A stretch of DNA of 64,000 bases from Periconia sp. R9002. Taxonomy: Eukaryota > Ascomycota > Dothideomycetes > Pleosporales > Periconiaceae. Shown here piece after piece: positions 55,250-64,000 of this stretch. Position numbers and translations under genes: made by a program. The notes under the pieces are model-generated. The model ran no database searches. It was not told the origin of the DNA and was given only the letters and a program-made list of their open reading frames with translations. The stretch's first letter is position 1. Every line of letters starts with the position of its first letter. The stretch spans positions 1 through 64,000 of the forward strand of contig JAMAHW010000049.1 of assembly GCA_023627715.1 (NCBI GenBank), written 5' to 3'.

Positions 55250-57255
55250 TGCTTTTCTCCATACAAATTGGGCTACGGAGCATCTTCAACAGATCATAGC
55301 TCGCGCCAACCAACGCCAATACCCTTTGGCGCTCCACACAGGATGAAAATTAATGAGCAGATTCTTCTGGGACTAAATTTGTTACCAGTGGTCGGCTATG
55401 AGACGTTGTGGTCGGCTCCACAATTTTACTATGCAAACCATGTGGTGGCAACCACAGCAAGCCACAGCGAACCACTAAAGGATTTGGTCTCAGTGGTCTT
55501 TTTTTTAAAAGCCATTAAAATCTATGGACGGGGAGTTTTAGCTCATTGGAAGGCTGTGGGAGGTTGTGGCCGCCCGAAACTGGCCCATTCACTATAAATT
55601 GTGTGGAAAGCCGTATATTTCGTTGACCACACCACCACACAGCGTAATACAGCAAAATCGAAGCTCACTAGGCCCTTCTAAAAGTGTAGAAGAATTGAGC
55701 TGCGAAAATTATCTGATGGGTGGTTCGCTGTAAGCCGTTGTGATTGCTAGAAACTGCCCAATTCGCTACACATTGCGTGGAAACCCTATATTCCGTCGAC
55801 TACATCACGACACAGCGTACCACTGCGATATCAAAACCCACTACTCAATTCTCCTAATGCAGGAGAATATATTGATTACAATTATTAGACTTGTGGTTTG
55901 CTGCGCTTCGTTGTGATCGCCAGAAACTACCCCATCCACTACACATTAGGTGAAAAACGTGTATCATGGCTTCTCCATTGCGCCTCAGCGAACCACCAGA
56001 ACATAAAATCTCACCAGCCTATTCTCTGGATGTTTTAAAATGATTTGGTGAGAAAATTGGTGTTCCACCATTGTTTTGGCGCGTTGTGGTTAACAAAAAC
56101 TAGCGGGTCCCCTACAAATGTGTGGAGAACTTGACAATCTGGCTTCCACATTGCGCCTTAACGAACCACCAGGAAAACCAAACATCCCTTCTCATTCTCC
56201 GAGCGTATTAAAATCATGTGATGAAAAGAATTCCGTTCCACCGTTGTTGTGGCGCGTTGTGGTCGACAAAAACGAGAGTATCCCCTACAAATGTGTGGAG
56301 AACCTGACAATCTGGCTTCCATATTGCGCCATAGCAAACCACCAGGAAAATCAAACAACCCTTCTAATTCTCCAAGTGTACTAGAGTGAGTATGTCAAAA
56401 TTGTAGTCTTCCAAAGTTGTTCTGGCGCAATGTGGTCGCGAAAAACTGCCCCATCCATACACATTATGTGCATCCATATATCCCTCTCTAAATCGTGCCA
56501 AAGCAGACCACTGGAAAATCCATTGAGTTTAGCCTATTTTTGAGCTTAATGAAAGTCTAGTGACTGCTCTTTTCTAATCATATACTCGTTGTGGTGCGAT
56601 GTGACCCCGAGAAACCGCCCTGCGTGGTACAAACTGTATGTAGAGACATTCTCCTTATCACCACGCGCCTCAGCCAGAAATCCGATAAATAAAGCCCGCT
56701 AAATCTATCTATTGAGCATTCTGAAGCTTGCTGTGGGCGTTGTTTTCGTAGTGGTGTGCTATGATAGGTTGTGGATTTGGAGAAGGCCGTTGGCATACGC
56801 TGCGAATCGGGTGGAGCATATGTCCATCAGTAATTTGGAGTTTCTTGCCATTATTGCAAGCCAAAACACTTTAATTCACAAGTGAAAGGTTGATTTAACG
56901 TGGGAACTGACCATTCCGTACGCTACACCGTATATCTGGGGATGTACAGCGAAATCCACGTGATCAGTTCCGCAAGCCAACTGCGACGTTTGAAGCTCAG
57001 CCACAACGCACCACAACGACTGTGGAAGACCAGAAACACTTGTACCCGGGGTATTTTGGGACGGCAAAAAACCCTATGACAATATTTTTGCTTGTGGTCG
57101 ACACCCCTGTATCGACCCCCCCACCCCCTCTTGTCATCGGTCTCTTCGATTGTTGCAAAAAAAGATTGTACATAATTCTACAGCCTCAGTTACATACGAA
57201 ACTGGTGTACCCGTGTGTCGTGGTCTTCTTGGTCGCTCTGTGGTCGACATAGATG
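54860..57255. repeat. Satellite-like tandem array, about 172-bp monomer, at least 12 copies
   Basis: A recurring core (GTTGTGG or a close variant) appears at 54863, 55061, 55232, 55405, 55563, 55737, 55910, 56083, 56256, 56429, 56598 and 56768. The spacings are 198, 171, 173, 158, 174, 173, 173, 173, 173, 169 and 170. Behind each core other blocks recur in order: AAACTGCCC-like, CTACA-CAT, TGTGGAAA-like, then in many copies AACCACCAG and a CCACC/TTGTT block. All copies are in the same orientation. Neighbouring pairs are most alike: 56083/56256 share long near-identical stretches, and so do 55061/55232. More decayed units follow near 56889, 57091 and 57237. The period is close to nucleosome repeat length and mostly not a multiple of three, which argues against coding. 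Confidence 0.85.
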
Positions 57256-60200
57256 TCCAAGGTGTGGAGATGTATCTGTGATGACTAAGCACGCTAGCGC
57301 GCAATTCACCTACTTGTGCACATCCAGACATCCACCATGTGTCCTCATATCAATCCTCATTTACCCCTATGTGAGAAACGCTCTATTCTCTCCTCTGTCT
57401 CGGACATGAATTGATTCCCACGGAACTGGAGTCAATCGAGACTTCAAATGCAGGTCCGCTTAATGCACGATCAATGAGCCTCAATCGTTCACGGTCACGT
57501 GCCTTCCGGATACCTTTCTTTGTAAGGTTATTGATACACCAGCGGCGTTCTTCTTTTATGAATATGTGTGGGGTTTTTTAATTCCCAAGCCGAAGAGAGA
57601 ATCAATCACCATCATCATCGCTTTTCTCTGTCATCCACAATTGATACCTCATGCAAGATCAAGCTGAGGGAAGGTCAGAGACAAGGTCTCCGTGCTTGAC
57701 AGAAGGATGTACTCTTTCTCGCATGTTCATACAACGCTTGAAAATGAGCATTTTACAAACTAATGAGCGCCGATCTTTGGATGCTGGTCTTTCCTTCTTT
57801 TCCAGAAGTGATTGCAGGGTTTCTGCCATGACCGGATCCCGCGTCGCCCGCCGACATACGCAGATCTAATCCCACAAAGAACGCGACTTCTATGATTCAG
57901 TGGTGCCACACATCCCTCCAAAAACAACTAGCTCATGAAGCTCGTTCATCCCTCCACGAAAACACCTCTGCGAACATACGCTGTTATGTAACCTAGTACA
58001 AAATGAGAGATCTTCTTCAGTCTCGCATGCATCAACAAACATTAGAAATGCATTGCAGCCCAACATCAAACCCGCGGAAGTGTTTTCTTTGTGTCACTGA
58101 GAGCGTGCAGTATGCTTTTTCACGTACGACAAAGAGCGTATAAGCGCCAATGTGATGTCGTGGCAAGGCCATGCATGAGCCAGACTCGATGAAGATGGTT
58201 TTCACAACCTAGAACACAGCAGTTGATCTGGGCTATTCTACTTCGCATGCATTCGTTTCCACTCTTGATAGCGAAGTGAAAGACTAGGGTTGGGCTAGCT
58301 CGCCGAAAAGAAAGGATCGGACGGCAGAAAACCACGACATTCACAGGATGCGCCTCGAGGATATCCCCGGGGGACGTTTCGTCTCCAAGCTGCTTAGCTT
58401 CTTTGTTCTTTACTAGTTCATGTATGGAGACCTAACGCGAGGCTTTACGCGAGGCTTTACGCGGTGTCCTTGTCCAACCCCGAAGCCAAAACAGCCCTAC
58501 GAGGTGAAACATATGCGATGATTCGTGCCAGGGTCTGATGCATGCAGGCAAAATCAGGCAAAGGGCTTCACTGCTGTGGCACGAGGAACCAACACAGCTC
58601 CAACTGGCTGGCCAGTGTCGAGCTGTCATGCAGGGTGATGCTAGGTCAAACAGGGACATATTCTCACATGAAAATGTAAAGCTCTCTGTTCTTTGACTGG
58701 CCGAGCTTGGTTTTTGAGGTCAATCCCTCGGATTTCATCCACGTTTCTCTACTCGCAAGTTTGATTCGGTACGATATGGAGATCGATCGTTTGAGGGTAA
58801 CCATATCGCCCAGGCAGCTGCCAATCGCAGAGATTTATCGGCGTGAATCAGCTGCGCTGCAGTCCATAGACCGAGTTTGGGAGACCCTGCAGCAGACTCG
58901 AGTTGAACGAGCAACAACGATCGCACATTTACTCCACGATCATTGAGCGTGGCTTACTGAGCGTGGCTTTGCATCACCAAGACGAGCTTACACTGCAGAT
59001 CAATTGTCTGGGGGAGGCCTTTAACTTCAACTCACCCCCGCAGAAACGGGGAAGTCTATGTTACGGGCCAGGATGTTTGGCTATAGCGAGGTAGGATCGG
59101 TAAGAGATACGTTGAGCAACCGAGAGAAGTAACTCTGCCACAACTCACCCGGGAAGCCGAGAAATGGTCCTAGTACTATCTTCCGTATCCCAAACCATCA
59201 ATCTCTGCATGGCGATCACATGACGCTCCAGATGCGTGTTCACCGATTTATGGAGTGTGCGACTAAAGAGGCCTATCTGTGTCAGAATGCCTGGCCGGGA
59301 CGTACCGATCTTCCCGATTCTCGGCAGTCACGAAAGAAAAAATGCTATCTGGGATGTACAGGACACAGTGCGCAAGACGGTCACCTCAGCGATTGCCTTG
59401 ACGTTCTGATCGCGTTTGAAAACGGAACTCTCGGGCGAAACAGTGTCACTCTCTCTTTTCGCAACACATTTGACGATCGTCCGCACATACACGACAGGGA
59501 GAGGACACTGCACGATCTATAGGCTACGGTGTACAAGGCCGCCAGTTGACTTTGTCGAGTCCTTCGAGGACGCAGGGTATTCCGAAACGGGATGGTCAGC
59601 AAGCATATTTCCTCCGAACCTTTGAGAGGCATAGCTGCGGACGACGGTAATTGAGATGATGTGTGGTGCTACAGTGCACAAGCTGACATTGCACCGCACG
59701 AAGAGGGTCTCGGCACAAACCTCGAGGTTGTAAATGTTAGGCTACGGGACGCTGCCTGTCAGCTGCCATAACTGCTGCCTAGCGGCTTGCATAATGGATT
59801 CTCGCACTAACAAATGGGGGTTTTCTGGGATTTGCTGGTTATCTGGGGCATGGGATGCCAGTGAGCGACGCAGTCGTGCCACTGCCTCACAACCCAGTTT
59901 TGTGGGACATAGCATGAGAACAATGCATAAAGGAAAAATACGTATCACCCCGTCTCTTCCGATAAGAAAGAGAGGATGATATTATCGCATAACCGGATCT
60001 CCTGCGTTATCAACATACTAAGAAAAGCGCGAAGACGTCCTCGACCGAGACGTGAACACCTGTTCAAGCATTGGACGCGTACGTTGCCTTTCACGATAAT
60101 GTTACCTATGGCTTTGGAATGCTTCTACCAGGTTGTTCATGATAGGACTCGTGCTTTCCCCTCTGCCTGTGTCGATGCCAGGGCAAAATTACCCCGTGAT

Positions 60201-61210
60201 GATTCATTGTTTTATTTCATCAGACTCGTGCATACGTCAAACCGGGAAAATTCTCGCGCACAGCCATTATGCCAACATGACTCTACCATGAAATGCAAGG
60301 ACGGCTTTCCGAGAGGGCTCTCATGCTTGATTTCCTTACTGCTTAATTTCACCTAGATAGTATGTCCTTTTCTTCCACATACACTACGGTTTTCGGCAGG
60401 GTACCAACCGCATTTTCACTTTAGAACACTACTAAACAGCTTCTCAACCTACCTTCTATATACCATTGCAAGTGTTTCTAGACTTTTATCTCTGTCAGCC
60501 AGCAGTCTGGGGATGCGTCAAACCCCTATAATGTATTTATGCAGCCCTCAACAAGGGTAGCCAGTTCACGAAAAATATCAAGTTTATCATCGCAGAGTAT
60601 TGGATTACCTACAATATAGTTTAATGATGACGTCCTCAACCGGGACGATGAAGTACACACAAGTGAATCTTGGATAAACCGTCTGTATCTATCTTCTCCA
60701 TGATGCCGTCACGTATACCCATTAAACAAATCTACATATCAATTTAGAGCATCAACACAATCCTACACCCTACACCATCCCATACCAATCTGCTCACTCA
60801 CAACATCGACACATATCAAGCGTCACGCAACCGAGCCGTTCATCTCCATCACAGCCCCCCCTCCTTCGTGGAATCCCTACACACGCCCACAACCAAACCA
60901 ACCCATTACATCAAAAGGGTGCGAACATGTGTGTAGCAACACGGAAGTACATTGACTCCAAGACCCCCCCTAAGAAAACTTTTGCTCAAGAAGAAATTGG
61001 ATTATTATTCCGTCTAGCATTCTGGGAACTGTTGATTTTGCATATTAAGTTCGAGTGTTTGGTATACGGTGAGATGTACAGACATGTAGATTAGTAACTT
61101 AGTACCTAATTATTTCCATGACAACTTTTCATTATGAATCATGAATGAAATATCACAACAGAACTTTTCCCCTACACCCCCCACCCCTCCCTCCCCATAA
61201 CCACCAACCC
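57256..61210. other. Gene-poor region after the satellite array, nearly 4 kb
   Basis: No open frame exceeds about 130 codons and none has a recognisable domain. Small local duplications occur: ACGCGAGGCTTT-type repeats near 58436-58460 and GAGCGTGGCTT repeats near 58945-58968. The fragmented frames may be eroded coding or mobile-element sequence, but I found no terminal repeats or enzyme motifs. Confidence 0.5.
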
Positions 61211-61652
61211 TTACACCCCACACAAACTAACCCCCCTAACAGCAACCTCGGCAGCATCCTCCCTCGCCTGCCCCACATACGCGCCATCGTACCAGAACCG
61301 CGCCGCGTACGTGGTGGTGGAGATGCCCTGGACTTGGATGGATACGGTTACGGTGGATGTCCATGCTGTGCGGGCGCCTGTTATATCTACGTCAGTAGAT
61401 AGAAAGAGTGGGGTGGGGAGGTAAAGTAGAGGGAGGGGATAAAGGTGGTAAAAGGGGGTAAAGGGGGTTGACGTACCGCGTCGATCGGAGAGATCTTGGT
61501 AGATTGGGGGTGGGAGGTTGTTGCGGTGGCAGTGTTCTGTTTTTGTTAGGGTTGGGGTGTAGGAGGGAGGAGGGTAGAGGGGAGGATGAGGGTGAAAGGG
61601 GGATGGATGTACCTCGTAAACGGGTTGACCATGGGATTGGGGGGACGGCCAT
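61211..61652 (-). CDS. Small double-stranded-RNA-binding-fold-like protein
   Basis: Three short exons, 61652-61613, 61536-61477 and 61377-61211, join in frame to an 88-residue protein. Introns are 76 and 99 nt, with donors GTACAT and GTACGT and acceptors AACAG. The product reads as one dsRBM-like unit: helix 1 WSTRLREHCHRNNLPPPIY, strands QDLSDRRGARTAWTSTVTV and TYAARFWYDGAYVG, and helix 2 AREDAAEVAVRGVS. The NNLPPPIY after helix 1 and the final AREDAAEVA helix are typical of the motif, while the usual KKxAK basic patch at helix 2 is replaced by an acidic QAREDAAE. Proteins of this small type recur in ascomycetes, to my memory without a known role. The frame is open upstream, but only through low-complexity repeat, so I start at MAVPPIPW. 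Confidence 0.75.
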
Positions 61653-61671
61653 TTTTGGGGGGGTTGGGTGA

Positions 61672-61740
61672 TTGGGGGGGTGTTTGGAAGGTTGTTTGGA
61701 GGGTTGTTTGGAGGGTTGTTTGGAGGGTTGTTTGGATGGT
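61672..61740. repeat. 12-bp minisatellite (GGTTGTTTGGAG)
   Basis: About five tandem copies of a GGTTGTTTGGAG unit in the 5' side of the small dsRBM-like gene. On the minus strand it translates into an Asn-Pro-Pro-Asn or Ser-Lys-Gln-Pro repeat, which is only repeat translation. Confidence 0.9.
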
Positions 61741-63080
61741 CGTTTGGTTGAGATGTACAAGGGAGTAAGGGTGATGTGTGTGGAAATGCGGAGGAAGTGT
61801 TCGTGTATCCGTGTATCCGTGTATGTGTGTTCGTATGCGCTGAATATAGCAAAAAGACGTTCGTTCCTCTCTTTTTCTCTCTCCCGTCGTTTCTCAGAAC
61901 CTCTAATAGCTGCGTACATGTACGTGTTTCTTCGTCTTGACTAAACGGCAAACCACGCACTTCACCCTCGCTGAATGTACATCTAAGTTCTCTAAGGGAC
62001 TTCGAACAAACACTACCTCTCTCCGTCTCATTCAATCAAACAAACACATACACTCTACCGTACAATCCAACACACCCACACGTCGTCAAGACATAGACAA
62101 AAGCACCGCGGTGAACAAACAATTGGACAAAAACAAACAAAGATGTGTCAGATAAGAGTGAGGGAGTAACATATATGACTAATATACGTTAATATGCAGG
62201 AAAACTACGTACAAACACTTCTGTTACTCCCGTCCCTCCATCCCATCCCATTCCCGTTCTGTCCCGTACCATCCCGTACCGAACCGAACCGTATCACACA
62301 AAAAAAAAACAAATATAAACCAGGCAAGAAAACAGAACGTACCACCACGATACGACCCGCTCCCGCTGTCGGACCCGAGTTCCGGGCCGGGAAAGGGAAT
62401 CTTAGTAAACAAACGAATAATCGAAGTAAAGGGGCATGGTGGTAGTGTGTCGGGCTGTTTTATGGTATAGACATTGATGTTCGGTTGAGTAGATCACAAC
62501 AAGATCAAGCTGAGGTAGATAGATCAAGGGAGACGAGCGAACGATTAGACGACATTAATGATTATGTATATCGATATGCCAAAGGGTAAGTGGGAACTAA
62601 GTCGTACTGCCATGTTCATAGATAGACGGGGAAAACGAGAGAGGGAACGAGTGACCTACCCATGCACACAAGACGAAACGACATTTCTACGTGCTGATAT
62701 TTAGATGTATGTGGAGGGCATGTATTTACGTCGATACCAGATAGATAGACTTGCGATATTATCAAAACCACATACCTATCTTACTACATCTCCCTAAACA
62801 TCAACACATCCCCACTACGACAACCGCTTACGCTCGCGGTATATATATTACCTCGTTACCGTGTATTTCTTTCTTCCACGGACGGGATACGGGATACGGG
62901 TAGTCCAACACAACACAATCCCCGACCCTGCTGCGCGGTAAATCTCACATCTCACATCTTACCCGTAAGTTATGTGCTGTGATGGGTGTTTATGCCGGGG
63001 TTAAGTTGGTAGAAGAAGTTGTTTAGATAGGTATCAATTGATACATCCAGAACATTCCTCCTAACTTCGACACACACACA

Positions 63081-63111
<31 letters not shown>

Positions 63112-64000
63112 GCGATTGATTGCGTAACACGTACATGTATCTATCCGTTGACGCTCAAACGGACGGCTAGATACATACGGTTCTAGAGGAGCACGTTTGC
63201 GGTAGGGTAGATGGTACGTATAGGTTAGATAGATGGTGTGGGAGGTGTCAGGTGGGAGGGGGATTTGGTGGTTCATGTTCGCATCAACATGTGTAGAGGT
63301 TCTACAGCGGCATCTACACATGTACCTACCTGTTTTAACCGCGACTTGCATTTCGTGCTTCGTGTTCGCATCATGTACAGGGCCGGACGGTGCATACATG
63401 TACGCACGCGCTGTGTGTGAGCTGCCGTGCGTGCCACAAAAAGGAGATCAAGCCGGCAATCAACAGGACGGGAACACATCACATGACCAAACGGAAACGG
63501 AAACGGAAACGGGAACGGCAAGATGCGAGGGGATGTTTTTTTTGGGTGGGTGAGAGCTTTCCAAATAAAAATGTTGGGACTCCAAAATCTTTTGTGTTGA
63601 ATAGTCATTGCATATTTGCATGCATGACCTTGCCTGCCTGCATCGTATTTAATTAACCAAAGAGCAAACCTTTGGAAGCGCCTTGTGTACGCAGCAACAA
63701 TAAGAAAAAGGCTCCACAGGAGTGGGTGAGCAAGCACCAACGTTTGATGCAATCCCGGAATCCAATATATACGCCGCCCGCTAAAAAAGCATGGGATATC
63801 ACAAACGACCAAACTCGCCTCTCCAAACGGGCCGGGTGCATCTCTTCGTAATCGTAGACCAAAATCATCGTCAATGGCAATGGATACAAGTCGTGTTTCG
63901 CGTATTCCAATCTTTGGAAAATGGTGCATCGTCGCTGACCGAACAGCTCTCTGAAAGGTTAAAAAGAAAGGAGAAAAAATGGGTAATAGGAACATGCAAA
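61741..64000. other. Right-end intergenic region, no gene recognised
   Basis: It starts with the promoter and leader side of the small leftward gene. Further right are a CA/CG alternating tract at 63069-63114 and an ACGGAA repeat at about 63488-63512. Open frames, including one of 240 codons on the minus strand from 63995, have no domain or splice support. A gene beginning outside the window cannot be excluded. Confidence 0.55.
63069..63114. repeat. CA then CG alternating purine-pyrimidine tract
   Basis: About 14 CA units switch directly into about 9 CG units. Such uninterrupted alternation, especially CG, is the classical Z-DNA-forming composition; formation in vivo is inference. Confidence 0.95.

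Noticed and set aside
56995..57030. Inverted monomer at the right edge of the satellite array
   Set aside because: CCACAACGCACCACAACGAC looked like the core on the other strand, but it aligns better to the CCACC/CACGACACAGCG block inside a direct monomer.
54860..57255. CRISPR array as an explanation of the regular repeats
   Set aside because: The whole monomer is repeated and diverged, with no conserved short repeat separated by unique spacers, and the organism is a eukaryote.
61211..62035. Continuous 274-codon minus-strand frame over the small dsRBM-like gene
   Set aside because: Most of it translates a 12-bp repeat and C-rich tracts. Splicing out two clear introns gives the conserved 88-residue protein instead.
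63273..63995. 240-codon open frame on the minus strand at the right end
   Set aside because: Mixed composition, no domain, no signal or splice support, and its last part overlaps simple sequence. It may only be a chance frame.

Overview
The window is nuclear DNA of a filamentous ascomycete (Pezizomycotina). The evidence is short spliceosomal introns of 42-217 nt with GTRNGY donors and CTRAC-type branch sites, large intergenic spaces rich in microsatellites, and typical fungal families: a C2H2 plus Fungal_trans transcription factor, a STAND/NLR protein with ankyrin repeats, an anthrone-oxygenase-like DUF1772 protein and an NmrA-like reductase. I cannot place it below that level with confidence. 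All gene models were spliced by hand; each listed exon set keeps the frame from start to stop.

The left part (1-31 kb) is mostly housekeeping. In order it holds a large C2H2 transcription factor (-), a 4.2 kb gene-free stretch, a MOB3/phocein-type STRIPAK subunit (-) divergent from a ZNG1-type zinc chaperone GTPase (+), an S15/CocE-type hydrolase (-), a short-chain dehydrogenase (-), a CoA-binding-domain protein (+), a proline-rich orphan (-), V-ATPase subunit e (+) convergent with ARV1 (-), a charged DUF8035-like protein (-), a doubtful small secreted protein (+) and AIM41 (-). AIM41 is divergent from a NUP170/NUP155 nucleoporin (+, 30.8-35.0 kb).

The middle (35-43 kb) is accessory: an assembly gap inside a hexanucleotide repeat, an 881-residue NLR-like protein (HeLo-like N-terminus, NACHT, about seven ankyrin repeats) and a secreted GH5 glycosidase.

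From 44 to 53.6 kb lie five genes of secondary-metabolism type: DUF1772 anthrone-oxygenase-like, NmrA-like, SnoaL/NTF2-like, FAD monooxygenase and cytochrome P450. They look like tailoring enzymes, but no polyketide synthase, NRPS or terpene cyclase is in the window.

Just beyond, from about 54.86 to 57.25 kb, is a diverged satellite-like array of at least 12 monomers of about 172 bp. It is followed by nearly 4 kb without recognisable genes. A tiny three-exon gene at 61.2-61.65 kb encodes a dsRNA-binding-fold-like protein of 88 residues. The remainder to 64 kb is simple repeats and unassigned sequence. I saw no CRISPR array, intact transposon, rRNA or convincing tRNA.
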